Shown here piece by piece: positions 16,572 to 24,186 of a stretch of DNA of 42,415 nt (positions are counted from its first letter, which is position 1; each line of letters starts with the position of its first letter). Below the pieces are notes generated by a model. The model was not told the origin of the DNA, searched no databases, and saw only the letters and a list, made by a program, of their open reading frames with translations. The position numbers were made by a program, and so were the translations under genes. Location: assembly GCA_945787285.1 (NCBI GenBank), contig CALZIC010000008.1:1-42415 (forward strand), read 5' to 3'. The stretch is from an uncultured Desulfuromonadales bacterium. Lineage in GTDB: Bacteria; Desulfobacterota; Desulfuromonadia; Desulfuromonadales; Trichloromonadaceae.

Positions 16572-17024
16572 CTATCGGACGATATACACCGAACAGCGCG
16601 CATGCAGTGCGACCTTGGTGGAGACGCTGCCCAGGAAGGCCCGCTTGACCCGCCCGGCCCCTGAAGAACCGATGACAATGACGTCGACATTCTCCTGCTC
16701 GGCAAACGCCATAATCTCCTCTGCGGCGTCGCCGTAAACCACCTCCGGCTGGAGTTCAATGCCCGCTTCGGCGGCGGCCTTTTCGACCACGTAGAAGATT
16801 CGCTTGCGCTTCTCTTCCCAGTCGGGCAGTTCGGTGGCGACCGGGGTCGGAAAAAAATCGGTAAACGAGGGAACCCTCATGCTCGGCAGAGCCAGCAGGG
16901 CAAAGACCCTGCTCTTGAAACGGGGGCCCGTCCCTTTGGCCATGCGGATGGCCTCTTCGGCCGCCTTGTCCGACTGGGGAGACCCGTCAATGGCCACCAG
17001 AATTTTTTTTCCCAGATTCAGCAT
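16572..17024 (-). CDS. Universal stress protein, UspA family
   Basis: A 150-residue single-domain Usp starting MLNLGKKILVAIDGS. The ATP-binding signature GxxG-x9-GS/T is intact as GSSGAGRVKRAFLGSVST, followed by the family ending CSVYIV. Such proteins bind ATP and support survival under energy or redox stress. I chose ATG 17024 because GGGGAGAAGAAGG precedes it. The longer frame from 17060 would begin inside the predicted -10 box. The gene stands alone. Confidence 0.92.
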   Translation of the reverse strand: MLNLGKKILVAIDGSPQSDKAAEEAIRMAKGTGPRFKSRVFALLALPSMRVPSFTDFFPTPVATELPDWEEKRKRIFYVVEKAAAEAGIELQPEVVYGDAAEEIMAFAEQENVDVIVIGSSGAGRVKRAFLGSVSTKVALHARCSVYIVR

Positions 17025-17059
17025 GCCTTCTTCTCCCCTAAAATAATAACGGATGTTCA

Positions 17060-17088
17060 AGCCTAGCCTAAAGGTTCCGGGCTGTCAA
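17060..17088 (-). promoter_or_regulatory. Predicted sigma-70 promoter of uspA
   Basis: On the minus strand: perfect -35 TTGACA (17088-17083), 17-bp spacer, -10 TAGGCT (17065-17060), leaving a leader of ~30 nt before ATG 17024. Confidence 0.5.
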
Positions 17089-17145
17089 TATTGGGGATTA
17101 AAACCATGTGCCCAGGCGAAGCTGAACAAGATCTCACGATTCATA

Positions 17146-17174
17146 TTGACATTTTTAAAACACTATTTTATATT
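17146..17174 (+). promoter_or_regulatory. Predicted distal promoter of the IclR-type gene
   Basis: Perfect TTGACA (17146-17151), 17-bp spacer, TATATT (17169-17174): the best sigma-70 match in the window. It would give a ~165-nt leader before ATG 17345. Confidence 0.6.
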
Positions 17175-17270
17175 TTCTCAAAATAGAGCAAAAACAACCA
17201 CCCGAACCCCGGAGAATCGGCACGGCAACCCTGACTTCAGAAACAGATCTCGCAATATTTTCCATAACAC

Positions 17271-17298
17271 TTGACATGTTGTGTGAAATTTATAAGAT
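17271..17298 (+). promoter_or_regulatory. Predicted proximal promoter of the IclR-type gene
   Basis: Perfect TTGACA (17271-17276), 16-bp spacer, TAAGAT (17293-17298), 46 bp before the ATG. It is a second start site in tandem with the promoter at 17146. Confidence 0.55.
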
Positions 17299-17344
17299 GG
17301 GACGACCTGTGCTCTGAACATAATCCGAAGAGGGGAAGTGTACC

Positions 17345-18127
17345 ATGGCCAAAAAAGAGAAATCTGAATATATCATCCAGGCGGTATCCCACGCCCTGGA
17401 CCTGCTGGAGCAGTTTCACGGCGAAGTCGACGAGCTGGGTGTCACGGAGCTGAGCAAGCGTCTCAAATTGCACAAAAACAATGTTTTCCGCCTTCTGGCT
17501 ACCCTGGAGTCCCGGGGATATATCGAGCAGAACAAGGCCACCGAAAACTACCGGTTGGGTCTCAAATCCCTCGAACTGGGACAGACCTTCATCAAACAGA
17601 TGGGCCTGCTGCGCCAGGCCAAGCCGATTCTCGAAAGGCTGGTAGGCGAGTGCAACGAGACCTCCTACGTCGCCATTTTCAAGGAGGGACACGTCGTTTA
17701 CCTCGACGTGGTTGAAACCGACCTCACCGTGCGGGTCGTATCCCGGGTCGGCTCCCGCCTCCCCGCTCACTGCACCGCGGCAGGCAAGGTTCACCTGGCC
17801 CACATGACCGAAGAGGAAATCCAGGCGGTCCTCCCCGGCAAGGAACTCAAGGGGTACACCTCCACCACCTTCACCAGCCGCGAAGAACTCGCCAAGGAAC
17901 TTGAGCTCATCGCCGAGCAGGGGTACGCCATCGACAACGAAGAGATGGACCTGGGGGTACGCTGCGTCGCGGCACCGATCCGCGACTACACCCGCCGCAT
18001 TGTCGGCGCGGTCAGCCTCTCCGGCCCATCGATGCGCTTCACCGACGAGCGGATCGAAAAGGACCTGGTCCCGCTGGTCATCAAGGCCGGGGAAGACCTC
18101 TCGACCCGCCTCGGTTTTCACAAGTAG
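17345..18127 (+). CDS. IclR-family transcriptional regulator
   Basis: A 260-residue regulator. Residues ~10-75 form the winged helix-turn-helix (AVSHALDLLEQF..., LGVTELSKRLKLHKNNVFRLLATLESRGYI). Residues ~85-255 form the IclR effector-binding domain with LPAHCTAAGKVHLAH and the region LGVRCVAAPIRD, where the conserved Cys sits. Such proteins usually bind a small carboxylate or aromatic effector and control an adjacent catabolic operon or themselves. Here the neighbours (uspA, hydrolase) have their own promoters and terminators, so the target is not obvious. GAGGGGAAG precedes the ATG. Two tandem promoters suggest autoregulation. Confidence 0.92.
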   Translation: MAKKEKSEYIIQAVSHALDLLEQFHGEVDELGVTELSKRLKLHKNNVFRLLATLESRGYIEQNKATENYRLGLKSLELGQTFIKQMGLLRQAKPILERLVGECNETSYVAIFKEGHVVYLDVVETDLTVRVVSRVGSRLPAHCTAAGKVHLAHMTEEEIQAVLPGKELKGYTSTTFTSREELAKELELIAEQGYAIDNEEMDLGVRCVAAPIRDYTRRIVGAVSLSGPSMRFTDERIEKDLVPLVIKAGEDLSTRLGFHK

Positions 18128-18150
18128 CGGGTCGACCGGCACTGCTCCTC

Positions 18151-18183
18151 AAAAAATCCCCCGATCTCGGGGGATTTTTTTTT
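18151..18183 (+). terminator. Rho-independent terminator after the IclR-type gene
   Basis: ATCCCCCGA (18156-18164) pairs with TCGGGGGAT (18167-18175), extended by A and T runs, and is followed by nine T residues. It begins 23 bp after the stop. Confidence 0.9.
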
Positions 18184-18216
18184 GAGGCGGTGTGCCGGAT
18201 TCATTCCTCGGCGCGA

Positions 18217-18244
18217 TTGACTTCACCCCCTCCTCTGGTACAAT
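18217..18244 (+). promoter_or_regulatory. Predicted sigma-70 promoter of the alpha/beta hydrolase gene
   Basis: TTGACT (18217-18222), 16-bp spacer, TACAAT (18239-18244); each box matches the consensus at 5 of 6 positions. It lies 86 bp before the ATG. Confidence 0.6.
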
Positions 18245-18329
18245 ATCTATCTAGTTTCACTAAACAATTTCACCCAACTCGACACCGGTAACGACCGCGC
18301 CAACCTTTAAGGTCGCCCCTCAAGAAGGC

Positions 18330-19217
18330 ATGACGACGAAACCCGCGTACGATTCAGAATTCCAGCACAGGGACCCCGGGGTGGACCGTGGAGTCGACCC
18401 CGTCCGCACGGGTTTTGAGGCGATGCTCTCAAAAGCCCGACGCGAAGGGGTCGCGCGCCAGGAGAACCTGCCCTTTCTCCTCGAGCCGTCGTCTCCGGCC
18501 AAGGCGGCCGTGGTGCTGGTGCATGGGTTTACCGCCTCGCCATGGGAGATGCGCAAATTCGGAGAGGCGCTGGCAAAAGCGGGCTACCTGGCCGTGGGGG
18601 TGCGGTTGCCAGGACACGGCACCACCGCCAGGGACCTGTCCGAGCGCCGATATGAAGAATGGCTTGAAGAAGTCGATGCCACCTGCCGCCTGCTCCAGGG
18701 ACAAGGGCTCAAGGTCTTCGGAGCAGGCATGAGCACCGGCTCACTGCTCCTGCTGGCCTGCGCCGAGCGCCAGTTCGTCGACGGACTGGTCCTGATGTCG
18801 CCGTTTTTAAAACTGAGGCACCGGCTGGCTCCGGCGGTCGGCATCCTGCGTTTCGTAATGCGTTATCAGCACCGCACCCTGCCGGCCGATCAGGCTCACT
18901 TCTACTATGCGCAAAGGCCCCTGAACGGCGTCTATCAGCTGTACCGGCTGATCCGTCATGTCCGCTCGCATCTGTCCCAGGTCACTACCCCGTCACTGAT
19001 CCTCAGCGCCAGTGGGGACCAGACAATTCATGCGGCCAGCGCCAAAGACCTGTTTCAGCAGCTGGGGAGCTTTCGCAAGGAGTACCACCTGTTCGGACCG
19101 GAAGTCCCCCACGTGCTGACCACCGACGAGAACCCGCGCTGGCAGGAAGCCTTCGACCTCACCCTCGGTTTTTTCCGCGATCTGGAGGGGGAGACAGACC
19201 GGCCTGAAGCCGGTTGA
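18330..19217 (+). CDS. Alpha/beta hydrolase (carboxylesterase/lysophospholipase-like)
   Basis: A 295-residue serine hydrolase without a signal peptide. The oxyanion region VHGFTASPWEM, the LPGHG turn, nucleophile S135 in GMSTG, acid D230 in SASGDQT and base H261 in VPHVL form a complete catalytic triad as in Est30-type carboxylesterases. It should hydrolyse esters such as monoglycerides or short acyl esters. A ribosome binding site AAGAAGG lies before the ATG. Its last 225 bp are overlapped on the opposite strand by an open extension of coaE. The triad residues D230 and H261 lie in that overlap, so the hydrolase frame is the one under selection there. Confidence 0.87.
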   Translation: MTTKPAYDSEFQHRDPGVDRGVDPVRTGFEAMLSKARREGVARQENLPFLLEPSSPAKAAVVLVHGFTASPWEMRKFGEALAKAGYLAVGVRLPGHGTTARDLSERRYEEWLEEVDATCRLLQGQGLKVFGAGMSTGSLLLLACAERQFVDGLVLMSPFLKLRHRLAPAVGILRFVMRYQHRTLPADQAHFYYAQRPLNGVYQLYRLIRHVRSHLSQVTTPSLILSASGDQTIHAASAKDLFQQLGSFRKEYHLFGPEVPHVLTTDENPRWQEAFDLTLGFFRDLEGETDRPEAG

Positions 19218-19748
19218 AGAGTTCTCGATCACATAGTCGGCGCGGCGCACCTTTTCCGCCAGGGGCATCTGGGCCGCGATTCGGGCCCTGGCGGCCTGCT
19301 CGTCGAGACCGTCCCGCTCCTGCAGGCGCTTGAGCTGCTGGCCCTCGTCAACGTCCACTACCAGCACGGCATCCACCCGGCTTTCAGCGCCCGCCTCAAA
19401 GAGGAGCGGCGCCTCGTAAACGACCAGCGAAGCCGACCCCTGGGCCAGCTCGTTCAAACGCCGCACGGCCAGATCGGCGATGGCCGGGTGGGTTATCCCG
19501 TTCAGGTCGGCACGCGCCTGGGGATCGGCAAAGATCAGGTCGCCCAGGGCCTGGCGGTCGAGATGGCCGTCCGCCAGCAGAATGCCCCGGCCGAAGCGCT
19601 CAACCAGCCGGTCGAGAACAGCAGAGCCCGGAGCCACCACGTCCCGGGCCAGCTGATCGGCGCTGACCAAAGGCGCCCCCAGTTCGCTGAACATTCGGGC
19701 GACCGTGCTTTTTCCCGAGGCAATGCCGCCGGTAATACCAAGAATCAT
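18993..19748 (-). CDS. coaE: Dephospho-CoA kinase with aberrant C-terminal extension
   Basis: The last enzyme of CoA synthesis, phosphorylating dephospho-CoA. Start MILGITGGIASGKST contains the P-loop (GGIASGKST, 7-15). The CoA-binding region QAARARIAAQMP and the final conserved DYVIENS (171-177) are all present. I chose ATG 19748 because it matches family starts; the frame stays open to 19793. Normal CoaE ends ~20 residues after DYVIEN. Here the frame instead enters the antisense of the hydrolase gene at residue ~177 and continues for ~74 residues of non-family sequence to a stop at 18993. The usual C-terminal helix is missing. The enzyme may still work, since the motifs are intact, but the 3' end looks rearranged. 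Confidence 0.85.
   Translation of the reverse strand: MILGITGGIASGKSTVARMFSELGAPLVSADQLARDVVAPGSAVLDRLVERFGRGILLADGHLDRQALGDLIFADPQARADLNGITHPAIADLAVRRLNELAQGSASLVVYEAPLLFEAGAESRVDAVLVVDVDEGQQLKRLQERDGLDEQAARARIAAQMPLAEKVRRADYVIENSSTGFRPVCLPLQIAEKTEGEVEGFLPARVLVGGQHVGDFRSEQVVLLAKAPQLLKQVFGAGRMNCLVPTGAEDQ
19198..19214. other. Short hairpin at the hydrolase/coaE junction
   Basis: ACCGGC, 5-nt loop, GCCGGT: a 6-bp stem directly before the hydrolase stop and at the point where CoaE similarity ends. It could be a weak bidirectional transcription stop or a scar; no U tract follows. Confidence 0.35.
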
Positions 19749-19776
19749 CGTTAACCTCACGCGAAGGGGTAGCTTA

Positions 19777-19841
19777 TGTAGGAGCGGTTTCAACCGCGAT
19801 GGTGTTGCCGACCCCTGATCGCGAATGAATTCGCTCCTACA
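19777..19841. repeat. REPIN-like element: two inverted REP sequences
   Basis: Two 24-nt sequences (19777-19800 and 19818-19841) face each other across a 17-nt spacer. Both begin TGTAGGAGCG and end GCGAT when read inward. Each also contains its own small palindrome: GCGGTT-TC-AACCGC on the left and GCGAAT-GA-ATTCGC on the right. This GTAGGAGCG head plus internal stem is the architecture of REP doublets known in Pseudomonas and relatives. It lies between coaE (minus) and the acyl-CoA synthetase gene (plus). Confidence 0.85.
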
Positions 19842-19946
19842 GGCATAGCACTACTATCCAACCAGCAAACGGAGAACAACAGACCGCTATCATACAATTG
19901 CCGCCAGATCTGCGATACCTTTTTCCTGCAATCACAGGGAGGTCAC

Positions 19947-21782
19947 ATGAATACAACCCTTCCCCGCATGGTTTTCGACCGGGCCCGCCACTTCAATGAT
20001 CGGACGGCCCTGCGCTACAAGGACCAGGGCAGCTACAAAGATATCTCCTGGTCGCAGATGGCCGACAAGGTGCAGCTCTTCGCCAGGGGATTGCTGGCGC
20101 TGGGCGTCCGGCGCGGCGACCGTATCGGCATCATGGCTCCCAACTCCCCCGAATGGGTCTATGCCGATCTGGGTGCAATGACCTGCGGGGCGGTATCGGT
20201 CCCTGTCTATCATACCGAAGGGTTTTCCTCGATCCGCCACATCGTCGAAGACTCCCAATGCCGCATCCTTTTTGTCTGTTCGCCGCTGGTGGCGCGCAAG
20301 CTGGCGGCGAAGCGCTCCGACACCCCGCACCTCGAGCACATCGTCCTGCTCCACCCGGGGGCGGAATCCGAGGGGATCACCGGGTACGAGGCCTTCACCC
20401 GGGCCGCCGAACAGCTGCGGGACGCGGACCTGGCCCCCCACCTCGAAAAAGGCGCGGAATCCGACCTGGCGACCCTCGTCTACACCTCGGGCACAACAGG
20501 CCCCCCCAAGGGGGTGATGCTGACCCACGGCAACATCCTGTCCAACATCGACGCCTGCGCCCCCCTCTTCGACATTACCGGCAAAGACCAGTGTCTCTCT
20601 TTTCTGCCCCTCTCCCACGTATTCGAGCGCATGGCCGGCTACTACCTGATGCAGCACTGCGGTGCGGTGATCGCCTATGCCGAAGACCTCGACTCGGTTC
20701 CGGCCAACCTGGTCGAAGTCCGCCCGACCATTGTGATCAGCGTCCCCCGTCTTTACGAAAAAATGTACGCCCGGGTGATGGAGCGGGTACTGGCCGGCCC
20801 CTGGATCCGCAAGCAGGTCTTTTTCGGCGCCCTTAAATTCTGCCGGGCCTTTTCCGTTGACCATGCCCCCTCGGGCCTCCTGGAAGAGGCACAACAAAAG
20901 GTCGTCGGCCTGGTTCAGAAAACGATCTTTGCCCCGCTGCGAGAGCGCCTGGGTGGGAACCTGCGTTTTTTCGTCTCCGGCGGCGCCCCCCTGAGCCGGG
21001 AGATCGCCGAGTTCTTCCTGGCGGCCGGTGTACCGATCTACGAAGGGTACGGCCTGACCGAGACCTCGCCGGTGGTCGCCGTCAACACCCCTGCGGCGCT
21101 GCGACCCGGAACGGTGGGCCGGCCGGTGCCGGGCACCGAGGTGCGCATCGCCGAGGACGGTGAAATCGTCGTTTGCGGCCCCGGGGTTTTCCAAGGGTAC
21201 TGGAACCGGCCGCAGCAAACGGCCGAGGTGCTCGAAGACGGTTGGTTCAAGACCGGTGACATCGGCGAAATTGACGCGGGCGGCTTTCTGGTCATCACCG
21301 ACCGCAAAAAAGACCTCATCGTGACCGCCAGCGGCGAGAACATCGCCCCCCAGGTCATCGAAAACCATCTCAAGACCAACAAGTATGTCGCCAACGCCAT
21401 GGTCTACGGCGACCGGAAACCGTTTTTGACCGCGCTGCTCGTTCCAAACCTGGAAACCCTCGAGCAGTACGCCAGCCTGCAGAAGATCGACTTCCTGACC
21501 CCCTGCGACCTGGTCAGCCACCCGAAAATTCTCGAACTGATGCGCGAGGAAGTCAACCGCCTGCAGGCCCAGCTCCCGTCATTCCAGCGCATCAAGCGCT
21601 TTACCCTGCTCTCCCAGGACTTCTCCACAAAAGAACTCACTCCCACCTTGAAACTGAAACGCAAACTGGTGACCCGCCATTTCAACGAGATCCTGGAGGG
21701 AATGTACATCGCCCAGGATCACGGCATCCATGACAACGCATTCTGCATTGTCGAAGATCTCGACGAGAAGGAGAAGGACTGA
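19947..21782 (+). CDS. Long-chain acyl-CoA synthetase (AMP-forming, FadD15-like)
   Basis: A 611-residue ANL-superfamily enzyme that activates fatty acids to acyl-CoA via acyl-AMP. The AMP-binding P-loop is intact (YTSGTTGPPKGVM), as are the GYGLTETSP motif, the GWFKTGDIG hinge region and the DRKKDLIVTASGENIAP motif. The long insert and overall size match long-chain (FadD/FAA) rather than acetyl-CoA synthetases. Near the end LTPTLKLKRK carries the C-terminal catalytic Lys region. No transmembrane segment; it is probably membrane-peripheral. The start is preceded by GGGAGG. It is followed 2 bp later by the isochorismatase-type gene. Confidence 0.93.
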   Translation: MNTTLPRMVFDRARHFNDRTALRYKDQGSYKDISWSQMADKVQLFARGLLALGVRRGDRIGIMAPNSPEWVYADLGAMTCGAVSVPVYHTEGFSSIRHIVEDSQCRILFVCSPLVARKLAAKRSDTPHLEHIVLLHPGAESEGITGYEAFTRAAEQLRDADLAPHLEKGAESDLATLVYTSGTTGPPKGVMLTHGNILSNIDACAPLFDITGKDQCLSFLPLSHVFERMAGYYLMQHCGAVIAYAEDLDSVPANLVEVRPTIVISVPRLYEKMYARVMERVLAGPWIRKQVFFGALKFCRAFSVDHAPSGLLEEAQQKVVGLVQKTIFAPLRERLGGNLRFFVSGGAPLSREIAEFFLAAGVPIYEGYGLTETSPVVAVNTPAALRPGTVGRPVPGTEVRIAEDGEIVVCGPGVFQGYWNRPQQTAEVLEDGWFKTGDIGEIDAGGFLVITDRKKDLIVTASGENIAPQVIENHLKTNKYVANAMVYGDRKPFLTALLVPNLETLEQYASLQKIDFLTPCDLVSHPKILELMREEVNRLQAQLPSFQRIKRFTLLSQDFSTKELTPTLKLKRKLVTRHFNEILEGMYIAQDHGIHDNAFCIVEDLDEKEKD

Positions 21783-21784
21783 CC

Positions 21785-22357
21785 ATGACTGACAGACTCG
21801 CCCAACTGATGCTCGACCGCCAGGGGACGGCCCTGGTGGTCGTCGATGTCCAGGAGCGCCTGGCCCCCGCCATGAACCCGGAGGTTCTCGACAAGGTCAA
21901 AGGGAGCATAAGGGTCCTCATCGACGGCGTCTCGACCCTGGGGCTTCCGGTCATCACCACCGAACAATACCCCAAGGGGCTCGGTCGAACCATTCCCGAA
22001 CTCTTTCCGCAGCAGGGGGCCGAAGCAATCGAGAAAACGACTTTCAGCTGCTGCGGCGAAGCCGGTTTTGTCGAGGCCCTGGCCTCCAAAGGAATCCGCA
22101 CGGTTCTGCTCACCGGCATGGAAGCCCACGTCTGCGTCTACCAGACCCTGCTCGACCTGCTCCGCCACGGTTTCCGGGTCCACCTGGTCAGGGACGCCAT
22201 CTGCTCGCGCAGCAAGGAGAACTATCTCGCCGCCCTGCACAACGCCGCCCTGGCCGGGGCCACCGTCACCACCGTCGAAATGGCCCTGTTCCAGATGCTT
22301 CAGGACGCAAATAATCCTCACTTTAAAAAGATTTCCAACCTGGTCAAAAACCGTTAA
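21785..22357 (+). CDS. Isochorismatase-family cysteine hydrolase
   Basis: A 190-residue enzyme with the full catalytic triad of the family: D21 in VVVDVQERL, K84 in AIEKTTFS and C117 in GMEAHVCVYQT. A cis-peptide motif GMEAHVC is also present. Such proteins hydrolyse amides or vinyl ethers; the closest fit by length and pattern is the YcaC/nicotinamidase-related group of unknown substrate. Genuine isochorismatase or nicotinamidase activity is not implied. The ribosome binding site lies inside the end of the upstream gene, so the two form one transcription unit. Confidence 0.88.
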   Translation: MTDRLAQLMLDRQGTALVVVDVQERLAPAMNPEVLDKVKGSIRVLIDGVSTLGLPVITTEQYPKGLGRTIPELFPQQGAEAIEKTTFSCCGEAGFVEALASKGIRTVLLTGMEAHVCVYQTLLDLLRHGFRVHLVRDAICSRSKENYLAALHNAALAGATVTTVEMALFQMLQDANNPHFKKISNLVKNR

Positions 22358-22605
22358 ACCCAAATCCGCGGGACCGGGGTGAATAAAGAGTGTAAGTGCT
22401 TGGCCTGAATAAGGGCTTCAAAAAATACTGAGGCGCACCCAGCGGTTCGTCGGTGATTTTTTGATTCCTTAGGCATGTCAATGGCTTGCGCTATTTGTCG
22501 GCAAGACCCCGTGGATTTGAGTCAAACCGTATTTACAACGATGGCGCAAACCTTTATCATTGATCGGATAAGATCAGATCCCCTCGCCAGGAGAACAGCA
22601 CCTTC
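22358..22605 (+). other. Intergenic region upstream of the HEAT/HD-GYP operon
   Basis: A 248-bp gap with no hairpin terminator after the isochorismatase-type gene. It contains one good promoter near its right end (22532-22560) and an AGGAG site at about 22589. I see no small gene. Confidence 0.45.
22532..22560 (+). promoter_or_regulatory. Predicted sigma-70 promoter of the HEAT/HD-GYP operon
   Basis: TTTACA (22532-22537), 17-bp spacer, TATCAT (22555-22560); 5 of 6 matches in each box. It would give a leader of about 40 nt. Confidence 0.6.
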
Positions 22606-24186
22606 ATGCCGAACAGCGGCCAGACAACCGAACATATCGAAACGGCGCTGCGCAGCCTCGATATGCTCATCAAGGCAACCCGCTTTTACCCGCCCGGGCA
22701 CCCGGCCCACCAGAAGGCGGTCGAGCAGGCCCTGGCGCGGTTTGCGCCGCTGTTGCTCGGAGGGGCCCCGCTGGTGCTCACCGTGCGCAAAGGGGGCTTC
22801 GCCCTGGGGGATGAAGCGATCCTGCAGCAGAACCCTGTCCTGCAGAGCTTCGCCACCCAGCTTTTCGCCCGCCATGTACGCTCGCTGCTGATGCTCCCCG
22901 ACCTCACCGGCAGGGACCTGCGAACCTTCGCCGCCTGCCTGGCCCTGGAACCCCATGAAATCAGCGCCAAGGGGGGCATCGACCTGCTGTTGAAGGAAAA
23001 CCGGGTCGCAACGGTATGGGCCAACCAGATCGACCTCGAGACCATCCTTGCGCAAAAAGAAGAGATCGAGGAGCAGCAGGCACTCGAAGAGCAGGAACCG
23101 CTGATTTCCCCGGATCAGGCCGAGCCCCTCCCCGATGAGTCCACCCCGGCCGCCCGCAGGAGTCTAGCCGACATCCTGCAGATTCTGGAACAGAGCGTCT
23201 CCGACCAGCAGTTTCGTTCCCTGCTCAACGAGCTCGTGCCCGCCATCGAACAAAACATGACGGAAGAAAACCGGTCGCTGGTCGTGCGGGCCCTCTTTAT
23301 TCTCGGCCGTTATGCCGTCGACCGCAACGCCTCGATGACCCGCCAGCAGGGCAGCCAGCAGACCCTTGGCCAGCTGAACTCCGGTGCGCTCCTCGAATTT
23401 CTGGTCGACTCCGTTCGCAGCAAAACCCTGCCCGATGCACCACGACAGCAGCTGAACGCCATTCTGCCCATCTTTGCCGGCAAAGTCGCCAAGCCCCTTA
23501 TGCTAGGCCTGGGCAGCGAAAGCGACGCCCAGGGGCGCAAGTTTTTAGCTACCGCCCTCATCCGCCTGGGAAAGGCCTCCCTGCCGACGCTGATCGAACA
23601 CCTTGGAGACGAGCGCTGGTATGTCGTTCGAAATGCAGCCAACATCCTTGGCGAGATCCGCCATGAACAGGCCGTCGGGCACATGACCCCCCTGCTGCAC
23701 CACGACGAGGTCCGGGTCCGCCGGGAAGCCGTCCGCGCCCTGACCAAAATCGGGGGGAACAAGGCCGAAGGCATCCTGCTCTCGCTCGTAGAACAGAACG
23801 ATCAGGAAATGTCCCGTCAGGCGATACTCTCGCTCGGCGCACTGAAAAGCTCCCGCGCCATACCGGCGCTGATCGAGCTGATCAACCGCCGCGACCTCAA
23901 GGGGCACCTGGTTGACCTGAAAAAAGAGGCCATCAAGGCTCTGGGCGCAATCGGCTCCACCGAGGCGGTCCCCAAACTTCTGCACATTCTCAAGAAACGA
24001 CGCTTCTGGCTGCGTGCACGCCAGGACGAGCTCAGGGCATCGGCCGCCCTGGCACTCGGCAATATCGGCGACCCGACCACCCTCTCGCCCCTTCAATCGG
24101 TGGCGGAACACGCCCCGGACCTGGTCGCCAGGGCAGCCCGCCAAGCCCTTAACAGACTTGAAAAAACGGTTCGCCATGCAACTTGA
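22606..24186 (+). CDS. HEAT-repeat protein with N-terminal YPxxHP domain
   Basis: A 526-residue soluble protein. Residues ~20-112 form a domain with K23-x-x-R26-x-Y28-P29-x-x-H32-P33-A34 and D104-L-R-T-F108. This domain recurs at the start of the next protein and I cannot name it. Residues ~125-305 are helical and partly acidic (EEIEEQQALEEQ). From ~310 to 520 there are PBS-lyase-type HEAT repeats, e.g. LGDERWYVVRNAANILGEI and HDEVRVRREAVRALTKIG, which usually form a protein-binding solenoid. No catalytic motif is seen. It overlaps the HD-GYP gene by 11 nt, so the two are translationally coupled. An adaptor or scaffold role for its partner is inference. Confidence 0.85.
   Translation: MPNSGQTTEHIETALRSLDMLIKATRFYPPGHPAHQKAVEQALARFAPLLLGGAPLVLTVRKGGFALGDEAILQQNPVLQSFATQLFARHVRSLLMLPDLTGRDLRTFAACLALEPHEISAKGGIDLLLKENRVATVWANQIDLETILAQKEEIEEQQALEEQEPLISPDQAEPLPDESTPAARRSLADILQILEQSVSDQQFRSLLNELVPAIEQNMTEENRSLVVRALFILGRYAVDRNASMTRQQGSQQTLGQLNSGALLEFLVDSVRSKTLPDAPRQQLNAILPIFAGKVAKPLMLGLGSESDAQGRKFLATALIRLGKASLPTLIEHLGDERWYVVRNAANILGEIRHEQAVGHMTPLLHHDEVRVRREAVRALTKIGGNKAEGILLSLVEQNDQEMSRQAILSLGALKSSRAIPALIELINRRDLKGHLVDLKKEAIKALGAIGSTEAVPKLLHILKKRRFWLRARQDELRASAALALGNIGDPTTLSPLQSVAEHAPDLVARAARQALNRLEKTVRHAT

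Larger units (their letters stand above)
17025..17344. other. Divergent uspA / IclR-regulator intergenic region
   Basis: A 320-bp AT-rich gap with one promoter toward uspA and two in tandem toward the regulator gene. A small inverted repeat, CTATTTT...AAAATAG (about 17163-17187), overlaps the first of the tandem -10 boxes and could be an operator. I see no gene or structured RNA. Confidence 0.5.
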
